A stretch of DNA of 64,000 nt, from contig CAMYZE010000007.1 of NCBI GenBank assembly GCA_947303805.1, positions 45,948 to 109,947 on the forward strand. The letters run 5' to 3'. The notes beneath the pieces were generated by a model that saw nothing but the letters and a program-made list of their open reading frames with translations, was not told the origin of the DNA and did no database searches. The DNA comes from an uncultured Clostridia bacterium (GTDB taxonomy: Bacteria; Bacillota; Clostridia; Lachnospirales; Lachnospiraceae). Below are positions 24,791 through 34,513 of this stretch, piece after piece. Every line of letters begins with the position of its first letter. Positions within the stretch are counted from its first letter, which is position 1. Position numbers and translations under genes: made by a program.

Positions 24791-25987
24791 TTATTCGTTT
24801 GTGTAGTTGTCAAAGTACCCTTGTACTAATATGATTGGTGTCCCTTTGTCTCCAGAACCTGATGTCAAGTCACATAGGCTTCCAAGTAAATCTGTCAGCT
24901 GTCTTGGTGTAGTTCCCTCAGATACCATTTTGCCTTTTAAGTCACTATCCTTTTTCTTTATAGAATCTTTTATAGCATCTTTTAATTGATCTCCAGACAA
25001 ATGCTTATAGTCATTATCTGCTAAGAATTTTAATTTCAATTCATTTGGTGTTCCCCTAAGACCATCTGTAAATGCAGGGGATACAACGGGGTCTGCTAAT
25101 TCCCAAATTTTTCCTTGTGGATCTTTGAATGCACCATCGCCATAGACCATTACTTCTATATCTTTACCAGTTTTTTCTTTGAAATCTTTTTGAATATTTA
25201 GCACTAGTTCTTTGCATTCATCTTTTGGGAAGAGTTTCACCTTATCCTCTGTTGCCTTATTGGAGCCGAGAAGCCCATATCTCTCATTAAACCCAGAACC
25301 ATCTATAGATTTAGTAAGTATATCGTCAAGCCCATAGACAATTTTTGCACCATGCGCTTTTAAAATCCTTTTTGTTCTAACTCTTGTGTGTATATCACAT
25401 GCTAAAACATTTTTAGTATATTCTAGTATGGTCTTTGCTTGGTTTGCGAAAATAATTTCACATTCGCAGCCTTCATTAGTAATTAACTTTTCAAAATAGT
25501 CTATGTAATCCACGCCAGTAAACTCATGTTTTTTGTAACCGAATATCTCCCTATATTTTTTTAAATCAAGGACATCAGAGTAAGGGTTGATTCCTTTGTC
25601 GTCGAGCTCATCGTATGTTAAGAATGCATTTCCAACTTCGTCTGAAGGATATGAGAGCATAAGTACAATTTTTTTTGCCCCTCTAGCGATACCTTTTAAA
25701 AGTATGGCAAATCTATTTCTTGATGTAATGGGGAATATTACTCCGATAGGTTCATTTCCAAATTTGTCTTTTATATCTTTTGCAATTTGGTCTACAGTGG
25801 CATAATTGCCCTGAGCTCTAGCCACTACAGACTCTGTGATTGCAACTACATCTCTATTTGCAAGTTTTATATTTTCTGAACTAGCAGCATCAAGAACTGC
25901 ATCAACAACAATTTTTCTAAGGTCGTCACCTTCTCTGATAATTGGACCTCTTATACCTATAGATTTAACTCCAGTTTTTCTTTCCAT
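24791..25987 (-). CDS. F420-0:gamma-glutamyl ligase (CofE)-like protein
   Basis: A 398-residue protein of the CofE family fold, with IREGDDL, a long alpha/beta N-terminal region containing DVVAITESVVARAQG, and PVVSPAFTDGLRGTPNELK near the C-terminus. True CofE adds glutamates to coenzyme F420. Many Clostridia carry this longer homologue without other F420 genes, so its substrate is unknown and none of the F420 pathway is visible here. A strong GGAGGT site precedes the ATG. It is transcribed divergently from the PotD-type gene. Confidence 0.8.
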   Translation of the reverse strand: MERKTGVKSIGIRGPIIREGDDLRKIVVDAVLDAASSENIKLANRDVVAITESVVARAQGNYATVDQIAKDIKDKFGNEPIGVIFPITSRNRFAILLKGIARGAKKIVLMLSYPSDEVGNAFLTYDELDDKGINPYSDVLDLKKYREIFGYKKHEFTGVDYIDYFEKLITNEGCECEIIFANQAKTILEYTKNVLACDIHTRVRTKRILKAHGAKIVYGLDDILTKSIDGSGFNERYGLLGSNKATEDKVKLFPKDECKELVLNIQKDFKEKTGKDIEVMVYGDGAFKDPQGKIWELADPVVSPAFTDGLRGTPNELKLKFLADNDYKHLSGDQLKDAIKDSIKKKDSDLKGKMVSEGTTPRQLTDLLGSLCDLTSGSGDKGTPIILVQGYFDNYTNE

Positions 25988-26112
25988 ATGACCTCCATAT
26001 GATTAATAAAATCAACTATATTATACAACTAATTTTTAAAAAAATATATTGATTTTTGAATAATTTATATTATAATTATATGAGGTATAATGCATATTAG
26101 GAGGGTAAAGAA

Positions 26113-27198
26113 TTGAAAAAAGGATTAAAATTATTTGTAGTTTCAGTTTTACTTGCTGCTTTTGCTGTAAATATACTTTCTTGTGGTGGAAAGGGTAATA
26201 GTGCTTCTAGCGAGAAAAAGAAAGAAATGTTTATTTTGAACTTTGGTGACTATATGTCTGAAGAGGCTCTTGAGATATTTGAGAAAGAAACTGGAATTAT
26301 AGTACATCAAGATTTGTTTGAAGCTAATGAAGAAGTTATACCAGTTATTGAGAGTGGTGCAAAATACGATGTAATTTGTATCTCAGATTACTGTATAGAG
26401 AGGATGCTCGCAAAAGATTTATTACAGCCTATAGATAAGTCAAAGGTTCCAAACCTTTCAAATATCAATAAAGGCAAGTTAGAATTATTATCTGTGTGTG
26501 ACCCAGGAAATGCTTATGCAGTTCCATACTTCTGTGGTTCAATGGGAATTTTCTTCAACAAAACTAAGCTTGATCAAATGAATGTTGAATATCCAAGGAA
26601 GTGGTCAGATTTATTTAACCCAGCTCTTAAAGGTGAATTGCTCATGCAAAGTTCAGTAAGGGATCTCTATACTGTAGCACTTAAGATGCATGGATTCTCA
26701 GTTAATTCTACTAATAAGGATGAATTAGATATTTGCACAGAGGATTTTATAAATCAAAAACCATATGTTCAAGGATATATGACTGATCAAATAAAGGAAA
26801 AGATACTTTCAGGTGAGGCTGCAATCGCACCCCTCACTAGTGGAGATGTGCAATATGTATATCTTGAGGGCGGAAAAGATGATTATTGTTTTGTAGTTCC
26901 AGAGGAAGGAACACAGATGTTTATAGACGCATGGTGTATACCAAAGAGTGCAACCAATCTAGATGCAGCACATATGTTTATTGATTATATGTGTAGAGAA
27001 GATGTTGCAAAATTAAATGCAGAATATGTTGGATATGAGACTGTAAACGATAAGACACCAGATGAAGATTTTTTATTTATGAAACAGATAAGTGGTGCCT
27101 ATGTGGATTATAGTAATGGAAATTTTGAACTTGAGAGAGATGTTGCTGATGCTATAAGATACTATACTGATGGATATAATAGAGTTAAGGCTTCTTAA
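26113..27198 (+). CDS. Polyamine-type ABC transporter substrate-binding lipoprotein (PotD-like)
   Basis: A 361-residue exported lipoprotein with signal peptide residues 1-24 and lipobox LSC-G (Cys24). The mature part has PotD/PotF features: LNFGDYMSEEALEIFEKETGI, YDVICISDYCIERM, AVPYFCGSMGIFFN, PRKWSDLF and FIDAWCIPKSATN. The start is TTG after AGGAGGG. No permease or ATPase genes are beside it, which is unusual since potD normally ends a potABCD operon. Likely ligands are spermidine or putrescine by homology only. Confidence 0.87.
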   Translation: MKKGLKLFVVSVLLAAFAVNILSCGGKGNSASSEKKKEMFILNFGDYMSEEALEIFEKETGIIVHQDLFEANEEVIPVIESGAKYDVICISDYCIERMLAKDLLQPIDKSKVPNLSNINKGKLELLSVCDPGNAYAVPYFCGSMGIFFNKTKLDQMNVEYPRKWSDLFNPALKGELLMQSSVRDLYTVALKMHGFSVNSTNKDELDICTEDFINQKPYVQGYMTDQIKEKILSGEAAIAPLTSGDVQYVYLEGGKDDYCFVVPEEGTQMFIDAWCIPKSATNLDAAHMFIDYMCREDVAKLNAEYVGYETVNDKTPDEDFLFMKQISGAYVDYSNGNFELERDVADAIRYYTDGYNRVKAS

Positions 27199-27201
27199 TA
27201 G

Positions 27202-28905
27202 ATGAACTCAAATTGGTTTTTATACAATAAGAAGAAAAACGTAAAAGAGATAACACAGAAGTTTGGGATAAATCCCCTTACTTCTGTGATTTTATGTAAC
27301 AGAGAAATATATGAGGAAGATGACATTAGGAAGATATTGTCTAGTGACCTAAGAGATTTAAATGATGAAAAACTCCTTCCAGATGTTGATGCCGCAGTTA
27401 AAATATTAAACAAATATATCGTGGAAGGGAAAAACATAAGAATTGTCGGCGATTATGATATAGATGGTGTTTGTTCGACATATATTTTATATGATTCTAT
27501 TAAAAGACTAGGTGCAAATATATCTTATGATATACCTGATAGGGTGTCTGATGGTTATGGTATTAATATATCTATAATAGATAAAGCTAAAGATGATAAA
27601 GTGGATTTAATTATTACCTGTGACAATGGGATTGCTGCGAATGATCAGATATCCTATGCGAAAAAGAATAATATAGAAGTGATAGTGACAGACCATCATG
27701 ATATCACCGAACTTCCTAAAGATGCATCAGCAATTGTAGATCCAAAAAGAGATGATGTTGAAAAAGTATATCCATTTGGTGGCATATGTGGAGCTGTAGT
27801 CGCATGGAAGCTCATGATGAGATATTATGAACTCTATAAGAATGATAGAGATTTTATAATTGATAATTATCTTGAATATGCAACACTAGCGACAATCGGT
27901 GATATAATGCCTCTGATAAATGAAAACCATATTATCGCCAAACTCGGACTTAAGAAAATTGCTAAGACAAAAAATCTAGGATTACAGAAGTTACTTGAAG
28001 TGACTGGAATAGATTTTAGTACTAAGGATGTCACAACTTATCATGTTGGTTTCATAATAGGGCCACTTATCAATGCTGCTGGAAGAATGGATAAGGCAAC
28101 TCTCGCATTAAAATTATTTTTATCAAATGACACTAAAGAAGTTGCTGAAATTGCAGAAGAACTAAAGAAGTTAAATGATGAGAGAAAACTGATGACAGAG
28201 AATGGGACGAAACTTGCAATTGAAAGTATAGAACGATATTACAAAGATAATAAGGTTATAGTGGTATATGTTGATGGATTGGGAGAGCAGGTTGCTGGAA
28301 TAGTTGCTGGTAGGATAAAAGAAAAATATAATAAGCCAAGCATTGTGCTTACTGATACAACAAGTGCTGATGAAGCAAAAGCAAGTTGTAGGTCTATTGA
28401 GGAGTATGACATATTTGAAGCTTTAAGCAAACATAAGGAAATTTTCTTAAAGTTCGGTGGACATAAGTTGGCTGCAGGGTTTTCTATTTTGAAAAAAGAT
28501 ATTGATGAACTAAGGATGTCCTTAAATGAAGAATGTTGTCTTTCAGATGAGGATTTTATCCCAAAGATACATATTGATGCGGAATTTCCATTTTATAGTT
28601 TTGACTTAAAACTATTGAGTGAAATAGAAAAAATAGAGCCATTTGGACAAGCATTTCGGAAACCAGTATTTGCCACTAAGGAAGTAAAATGTAATATTAA
28701 AAATATTTATGGTGCTGATAATAACATAGTGCAACTAATTTTAAATAAAGATGGCATGGTGTCTAAGGCGGTTGCATTTACTGATTCTGAAGTATTGAAG
28801 GCAAGACTTGAAACTAGTGATATTTTAGATATAATATATACCCCAAGAATTAACGAGTTTAGGGGTATAAAATCAATAGATATAACAGTATCGGAATATC
28901 GTTAA
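27202..28905 (+). CDS. recJ: Single-stranded-DNA-specific exonuclease RecJ
   Basis: A 5'-3' ssDNA exonuclease for recombination and repair. DHH-family motifs are GDYDIDGVCST, TCDNG, the signature VTDHHD, GAVVAWKL and the DHHA1 motif KFGGHKLAAGFS. An OB-like C-terminal region follows. At 567 residues it is close to the E. coli length. It starts 3 bases after the lipoprotein stop with no obvious ribosome site of its own. Confidence 0.95.
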   Translation: MNSNWFLYNKKKNVKEITQKFGINPLTSVILCNREIYEEDDIRKILSSDLRDLNDEKLLPDVDAAVKILNKYIVEGKNIRIVGDYDIDGVCSTYILYDSIKRLGANISYDIPDRVSDGYGINISIIDKAKDDKVDLIITCDNGIAANDQISYAKKNNIEVIVTDHHDITELPKDASAIVDPKRDDVEKVYPFGGICGAVVAWKLMMRYYELYKNDRDFIIDNYLEYATLATIGDIMPLINENHIIAKLGLKKIAKTKNLGLQKLLEVTGIDFSTKDVTTYHVGFIIGPLINAAGRMDKATLALKLFLSNDTKEVAEIAEELKKLNDERKLMTENGTKLAIESIERYYKDNKVIVVYVDGLGEQVAGIVAGRIKEKYNKPSIVLTDTTSADEAKASCRSIEEYDIFEALSKHKEIFLKFGGHKLAAGFSILKKDIDELRMSLNEECCLSDEDFIPKIHIDAEFPFYSFDLKLLSEIEKIEPFGQAFRKPVFATKEVKCNIKNIYGADNNIVQLILNKDGMVSKAVAFTDSEVLKARLETSDILDIIYTPRINEFRGIKSIDITVSEYR

Positions 28906-28943
28906 AATGTGTATTTTTCGTGTATTTTAGGCTAAAAAAGTAG

Positions 28944-28972
28944 TTGAAATAATGATTTACATATTATATAAT
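28944..28972 (+). promoter_or_regulatory. Sigma-A-type promoter of the large secreted repeat protein
   Basis: TTGAAA (28944-28949), a 17-base spacer and a perfect TATAAT (28967-28972). The predicted start gives a leader of about 45 nt ending in a GAGGT ribosome site. Confidence 0.85.
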
Positions 28973-29022
28973 ACATTAGTATGCCAAAAGGTATATTCTT
29001 TATTAATTATGAGGTAATTAGT

Positions 29023-31140
29023 ATGAAGTTAAAGAAAAATGTTGCTATTTTAACATCTTTAGCATTGCTTGTTAGCATGGTTTCTATAAGCTTTGCAGAC
29101 CCAACTGAAGATTTTCATACTGGTCCATTGCCTGGTGAAGTTCAAGAGGATGAGGATGTTGGACCAGAAGTAGTTGAGTATATGGTTTATAAAGATGATC
29201 GTAACATAGCTCCTGGAAGTTTACTTGGCGATGTAGACCTAAGTACAGTTGGAAAGGGCTTATTTTATGATGGAAATGATTTTTATTTCTTTATTGACAC
29301 TGGTGTTATGGCAACTAACTATATGTATACGATAGAGGGAGATAGATTTTACTTTGGCGAAGATGGCAAGATGGTTAAGGATGAATTGGTAAGTTATAAT
29401 GATGAGTTATATTATTTTGATATGAATGGTGCGATGTATAAGAATCGTTGGTATTCTGCAGAAGAGTATGATGAATCAGATAATATTTTTGTATATACTG
29501 ACTATTACTTTGGACCAACAGGTAGAGCATATAGAGCTATAGATAGTGGTACAGGTTTAGTTGTGAAGACAATAGATGGTCAGAAATTTGGTTTTAATGT
29601 AGAAGGTGAAAAGATTGAAGGCTACAGTGATCAAAACGGCAACATCATTGACCCTGCATTAGATCCAGCATATGAGAGTTGTGTATACTATTTTGATCCA
29701 GATGAAAATGGTGCAGCAGTTACAGGTTGGCATTTTTATGCAGGTGCGGTAAGAGGATCTGAGTATGACGACAATGAGGAAATAGTTTTATACTTTGATG
29801 AGAAGACATGTAGAAAGGTTGCTGCAAAGGCTAGTTATGCTGAGCAAGGTAGATGCGTAAGTAGAATCATTGAAGGACAGAGATATATGTTTGATGCCAA
29901 TGGTGTCAGAAAGAATAAATGGTATGTATCTGAACCAGGTAGAGCTACTAATTCAAACATGAAATATTTTGATGAAGAGATGGATGGTTATCTCCAAAAA
30001 GGTTGGTTCCTTGCTGTGCCAGGAAGTTTTTTGGCAAAGGGTGATGATTTAAAACTTGAAGTTAATAAAAAGAAACATAAAGAAGAAGAAGAGTGTTGGT
30101 TCTATGCTGGCAAAAATGGTAACATTCTTAGAAATACTATCAGAAAGATAGGAAACTATATTTATGCATTTGACGACGATGGAGTTATGCAAGTTGATTC
30201 ATTTGTAAAAGTAAAGAATGGCGCATTCGTAAAGGCATATAGCACTGATGATATTTATAGAGCAAACATAGTACTTGACCCAACTGAGTATGGTGGCAAT
30301 GGAGATCCATTCGTAGATAAGAACGATGACTATTCTGATCCATCTGATCACCTTGATAAGGAAAAAGGAATATTAAAAGTTGATGAGGGCGAACAATGGA
30401 TGTACTTCATGGGGGACTATGAGGGAGAATCAAAAGTCGGGGCTCAGGCAAAGCAGAATAAAGAAGTTAAAATAGAAGTAAATGATGCGGATCTTTTCTT
30501 TGTGCAAAATAGTGTCGGTGGATACTGCAAGTTTGAAAGGGTCGAGGATACAACTAGTCCAATTGTTGGTGCCAATGTTACAACGGTTGTTGAAAGAAGT
30601 AGCCAATTTATTCAAAATGGTGTTGTATTAAGACCTGATAAAGACGACAATGATTTTGGTTTAGTAAGAAGATGGGCCAATAAAACAGAGCATAAAGAGG
30701 ATATGCTCAACTATAAAAATGAATGGGTTACTCCTGCAGCAGTTAACTATTATTTATTTGTTGTAGTTAATTCAAAGGGAAATCCTATTACTGCAAGTAA
30801 TAAAGTATTTAAAGACAAACAAGGCTGCTATATATACGTAGGTAACAATGGGGAATTTTTGGGTTACTATCCATTCCAAGGAAAGTATTATACGAAGACT
30901 CCTGGCAACCTAGTCGATGAGGAAGGAAATCCAGTTCCTGCCACTTCAAATCCTTGTTGGGCTTACAAAAAAGATGGTGACAAGTTGTGGACTTTTGGTT
31001 TGCCACCAAAATCTATGAGATTGTCAGCAAAGTATTTGGCGTTAAATTATAGTGAAAAAAGTTTGATAGATCCCGCAACTGAATTTGGTCCATACGAGTG
31101 TGGTATTGCCACTGTTGTATATCAAGAAAGGACTCCTTAG
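29023..31140 (+). CDS. Large secreted protein with cell-wall-binding-type repeats
   Basis: A 705-residue protein with signal peptide residues 1-25 (cleavage after SFA). The mature chain is acidic and tyrosine-rich, with degenerate YYF-D-NG-type repeats such as FYFGEDGKMV, YYFDMNGAMYKNRWY, YMFDANGVRKNKWY and YAFDDDGVMQ, as in choline- or glucan-binding modules. No enzymatic domain was recognised. The ATG at 29023 has GAGGTAATT upstream; the longer in-frame start at 28981 sits between promoter and ribosome site and adds no sensible signal peptide. It has its own strong promoter. Confidence 0.85.
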   Translation: MKLKKNVAILTSLALLVSMVSISFADPTEDFHTGPLPGEVQEDEDVGPEVVEYMVYKDDRNIAPGSLLGDVDLSTVGKGLFYDGNDFYFFIDTGVMATNYMYTIEGDRFYFGEDGKMVKDELVSYNDELYYFDMNGAMYKNRWYSAEEYDESDNIFVYTDYYFGPTGRAYRAIDSGTGLVVKTIDGQKFGFNVEGEKIEGYSDQNGNIIDPALDPAYESCVYYFDPDENGAAVTGWHFYAGAVRGSEYDDNEEIVLYFDEKTCRKVAAKASYAEQGRCVSRIIEGQRYMFDANGVRKNKWYVSEPGRATNSNMKYFDEEMDGYLQKGWFLAVPGSFLAKGDDLKLEVNKKKHKEEEECWFYAGKNGNILRNTIRKIGNYIYAFDDDGVMQVDSFVKVKNGAFVKAYSTDDIYRANIVLDPTEYGGNGDPFVDKNDDYSDPSDHLDKEKGILKVDEGEQWMYFMGDYEGESKVGAQAKQNKEVKIEVNDADLFFVQNSVGGYCKFERVEDTTSPIVGANVTTVVERSSQFIQNGVVLRPDKDDNDFGLVRRWANKTEHKEDMLNYKNEWVTPAAVNYYLFVVVNSKGNPITASNKVFKDKQGCYIYVGNNGEFLGYYPFQGKYYTKTPGNLVDEEGNPVPATSNPCWAYKKDGDKLWTFGLPPKSMRLSAKYLALNYSEKSLIDPATEFGPYECGIATVVYQERTP

Positions 31141-31223
31141 CCATTATTTTCATACACTTTAAACACAATTCTTTCACAATGTAGAATTATAATTTCTATG
31201 TTGAGTTATTGAAAGGAGAAAAA

Positions 31224-31859
31224 ATGAAAAAGAGTTTATTAGTTATAACTATTATAATTTCATTGTTTGTCAATATAATACCATCATTTTCTGCTACGCC
31301 TATTAAAAAGGAAGATGCACCACTTTTTTCTAGAAAGAGTATATATTCTGATATAGGTGTTCAAGAACAGATCGTTTCAAAGGGTGTAGATGACACGGGC
31401 ATTAGACAGAGTGATGATGCGATGAATAGATTTACTGCTATTACAGCTACAAAGACCGGAGATACTTATACAAATACATGGTCAAATTACACAATAGATT
31501 TAGAGGATCAGTACCACAATGCTAATGAGGTATATGACTTTAATGCTGAAGGTATAAAATTTGATTTCGGTGTTTATTTCAATGATTATAGTAGACTTGC
31601 AGTATATTATACTAGACTTTCAAGAGATTTAAATGTGGTTGCTGCAAATTTTGCTCCAGGTCAGCCAGTTGATGATGTGGAAATTGCAGGAGAGATATAT
31701 AAACATGTAACTCTTGATGTTCCTTATCCATATGGAATAGAGATTTACAATTATTACTTTAGAGTGATAGATGGTAAACTAATGGTAATAGAGACATACC
31801 ATGAAGAAGATTATGATATATGTAGAGCTTATATTGAGAGGTTTCAACCAGCTAAATAA
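31224..31859 (+). CDS. Secreted protein of unknown function
   Basis: A 211-residue protein with a clear signal peptide (about 1-23, ending SFSA). The mature part contains TNTWSNYTIDLEDQY and FDFGVYFNDYSRLAVYYTRLS, and may adopt a lipocalin- or PsbP-like beta fold, but no family is recognised. The ATG at 31224 follows GAAAGGAG. It lies after another secreted protein and is closed by a strong terminator. Confidence 0.75.
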   Translation: MKKSLLVITIIISLFVNIIPSFSATPIKKEDAPLFSRKSIYSDIGVQEQIVSKGVDDTGIRQSDDAMNRFTAITATKTGDTYTNTWSNYTIDLEDQYHNANEVYDFNAEGIKFDFGVYFNDYSRLAVYYTRLSRDLNVVAANFAPGQPVDDVEIAGEIYKHVTLDVPYPYGIEIYNYYFRVIDGKLMVIETYHEEDYDICRAYIERFQPAK

Positions 31860-31873
31860 ATAAAAATTGAATA

Positions 31874-31898
31874 GGCTCCTTTAGAGGAGCTTTTTTTT
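31874..31898 (+). terminator. Rho-independent terminator
   Basis: A GGCTCC / GGAGC(T) stem with a TTTAGA loop is followed by eight T. Confidence 0.9.
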
Positions 31899-31916
31899 GA
31901 GGGGGAATAAAAAAAC

Positions 31917-34463
31917 ATGAAAAATGTCGGCAAAGGCATTGTGAAATTAATTATTATTTTAGCTCTTATTGCCGGGGCAGTTTATATTGGTAAAGAGGCA
32001 GCGCCACTTATTAAGCTTGGCTTAGATCTAGATGGTGGAGTGTCTATAACTTACCAAGCAACAAAGGATAATCCAGATGCTGAAGAAATGGGAGACTCTG
32101 TATATAAGTTACAGTTGAAAGCTCAAGACTATTCTACTGAGGCAGAGGTATACCAGGAAGGTGGAAATAAGATCAACATAGATATACCTGGTGTTAGTGA
32201 TGCAAATGGTATACTTGAAGAACTTGGTAAACCAGGTACTCTTTATTTTGTTGAAGGTAATCTTACTTGGCCAATACTTGCCACAGATAGCGAGGCAACT
32301 CAGGAGAGTGGCCCAGTAGTTGACAATGAGGCAATCAAGGCAGATACTCAGGCAAATGTAGGTAATTCTACTACATATTATTCAGGTGGACAGGCTGTAA
32401 GCGATACACAGGCCAATTTGACAGAAGAAACTGTTACTGGCAATACTAATACTGAAAGCGTTGCACCTGCAAATAATGCTGGAGTAGATAACATTTTAGG
32501 TGATAATGTTCACATTGAAGGTGCAGATGTAATTCAAAACCCTGATGGTTCTATACAAATTGGTGGTACAGCACAGGAAGGTGCTACTGTCATCCAACAA
32601 GGAACACCTTCTGGAGAGTCAGCTGATTTACCTAATTATGATTATTCACAACCACCTATTTTTGGAGATGACCAAATAGTTATATCTGGCAATGATGTGT
32701 CATCTGCAAGAGGAGGAATGTATGCTGACAATTATGGTCAGACTCAATATGTTGTTGACCTCGCATTTACTGATGAAGGAAAGAAAAAATTTGCTGATGC
32801 GACAGAAAGAAATTTAGGTCAACCAATATACATTATATATAATGGAGAGATTGTTTCAGCTCCAGTTGTTCAATCAGTTATAAGTGAAGGAAGAGCGCAG
32901 ATAACTGGCATGGAGAGCTTAGAGACAGCTGAGAGACTTGCATCGACTATTCGTATAGGTGCTTTAAAACTTGAACTTGAAGTTTTAAGGTCAAATGTCG
33001 TAGGTGCAAAACTTGGACAAGATGCAATCACTACTTCGCTTAAGGCTGGACTTATAGGTTTTGCTATAATTTGTCTATTTATGATAATTATATATAGGCT
33101 ACCAGGACTTGCTTCAGCACTTGCACTTACTATGTATGTGGGACTTACATTGTTCCTCATACACTCATTCAATATAACTCTTACACTTCCAGGTATAGCA
33201 GGTATCATACTTTCTATAGGTATGGCGGTAGATGCAAATGTAATCATATTTACTCGTATTAAAGAAGAAGTAGGCGCTGGAAAAGCAACAAGAACTGCTG
33301 TGAAGGAAGGATTTAATAAAGCGTTCTCTGCAATATTGGATGGAAATCTTACAACACTTATAGCTGCTTTTGTGCTTAATTGGAAGGGAACAGGAAGCAT
33401 TAAAGGATTTGCTGCTACACTTGCTCTTGGTATAGTACTTTCTATGTTCACTGCACTATTTGTCACTAGATTTATAATAAGGACATTCCTTGATCTAGGT
33501 CTTGACAAAGAAGTGTTATTTGGAAAGAAAGTTGATAATAAGATTATCAACTTCGTAGGATTTAGAAAGATATCATATGTCATATCAGTTGTGCTTATTG
33601 CAATAGGAATTGCATTCATCATAATAAATACCAGTAGAGGTCTTGATGGATTTAACTATGGTTTAGATTTTAAAGGTGGATCATCTACAAATGTTGAGTT
33701 CAATGAAGACTTATCACTTTCTGATATAGATAGTAAAGTAGTACCAATATTTGAAAGTACAACAAATAGTGCAGATATACAGACTCAAAAAGTTGCAAAT
33801 TCAAATGCCGTAATTATAAAGAGTAGGACTCTTACACTTGAAGAGATGAAGTCTATATATCAAACTCTTGAGACTGAGTTTAATGTTCCTGAGGAAAGAA
33901 TCACTACTGAAAATATTTCGGGAGCAGTATCTGTTCAAATGAGAAGAGATGCTATTGTGGCAGTAATTATAGCTACAATCTTAATGCTCATTTATATTTG
34001 GTTTAGATTTAAGGATATTAGATTTGCTGGCTCTGCTGTTATAGCTCTTTTACATGATTGTCTTGTAACTATAGGTTTTTATGCAATATTTAGATGGACA
34101 GTAGATTCTACATTTATAGCTTGTATGCTTACAATAGTAGGATATTCAATAAATGCTACTATAGTTATATTTGACCGTATAAGAGAAAACTTAGGAAAGC
34201 TTAGAGGAAGTAGCATTGAGCAGATCGTAAATGCTTCTATAACACAGACATTTACTAGATCAATCAACACTTCTCTTACAACACTTATAATGGTTATTGT
34301 ACTTTATATATTTGGAGTAAGTAGTATAAAGGCATTTGCATTACCACTTATCATTGGTATCGTATGTGGTGGTTATTCTTCAATATGTATTACGGGACCA
34401 CTTTGGTTCGACTTTAAGAATGCTGGAAATAAAGACGAAAAAGTAAATGCCGCAAAGAAATAG
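31917..34463 (+). CDS. secDF: Fused protein translocase subunits SecD-SecF
   Basis: An 848-residue RND-like membrane protein that uses the proton gradient to help Sec export. The SecD half (about 1-530) starts with one helix and LGLDLDGGVSITY, and contains the conserved GMAVDANVIIFTRIKEE. The SecF half (about 545-848) has GLDFKGGSS and VGYSINATIVIFDRIRE. Residues about 120-248, inside the external P1 domain, are an unusual Thr/Asn/Gln/Gly-rich insertion absent from most SecDs. A GAGGGGG site precedes the ATG. Separate secD and secF are more common. Confidence 0.95.
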   Translation: MKNVGKGIVKLIIILALIAGAVYIGKEAAPLIKLGLDLDGGVSITYQATKDNPDAEEMGDSVYKLQLKAQDYSTEAEVYQEGGNKINIDIPGVSDANGILEELGKPGTLYFVEGNLTWPILATDSEATQESGPVVDNEAIKADTQANVGNSTTYYSGGQAVSDTQANLTEETVTGNTNTESVAPANNAGVDNILGDNVHIEGADVIQNPDGSIQIGGTAQEGATVIQQGTPSGESADLPNYDYSQPPIFGDDQIVISGNDVSSARGGMYADNYGQTQYVVDLAFTDEGKKKFADATERNLGQPIYIIYNGEIVSAPVVQSVISEGRAQITGMESLETAERLASTIRIGALKLELEVLRSNVVGAKLGQDAITTSLKAGLIGFAIICLFMIIIYRLPGLASALALTMYVGLTLFLIHSFNITLTLPGIAGIILSIGMAVDANVIIFTRIKEEVGAGKATRTAVKEGFNKAFSAILDGNLTTLIAAFVLNWKGTGSIKGFAATLALGIVLSMFTALFVTRFIIRTFLDLGLDKEVLFGKKVDNKIINFVGFRKISYVISVVLIAIGIAFIIINTSRGLDGFNYGLDFKGGSSTNVEFNEDLSLSDIDSKVVPIFESTTNSADIQTQKVANSNAVIIKSRTLTLEEMKSIYQTLETEFNVPEERITTENISGAVSVQMRRDAIVAVIIATILMLIYIWFRFKDIRFAGSAVIALLHDCLVTIGFYAIFRWTVDSTFIACMLTIVGYSINATIVIFDRIRENLGKLRGSSIEQIVNASITQTFTRSINTSLTTLIMVIVLYIFGVSSIKAFALPLIIGIVCGGYSSICITGPLWFDFKNAGNKDEKVNAAKK

Positions 34464-34482
34464 AGATTTTAAAATATAGTTA

Positions 34483-34508
34483 AGCGGACTTATTAGTCCG
34501 CTTTTTTT
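34483..34508 (+). terminator. Terminator between secDF and tgt
   Basis: A perfect 8-bp stem (AGCGGACT / AGTCCGCT) with a TATT loop and seven T. The tgt start codon lies only 5 bases after it. Confidence 0.9.
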
Positions 34509-34513
34509 ATAAG

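Noticed and set aside
32870..33622. A 250-codon minus-strand open frame inside secDF
   Set aside because: It is antisense to conserved SecD coding sequence, with low-complexity Ser/Ile/Pro-rich content and no ribosome site.
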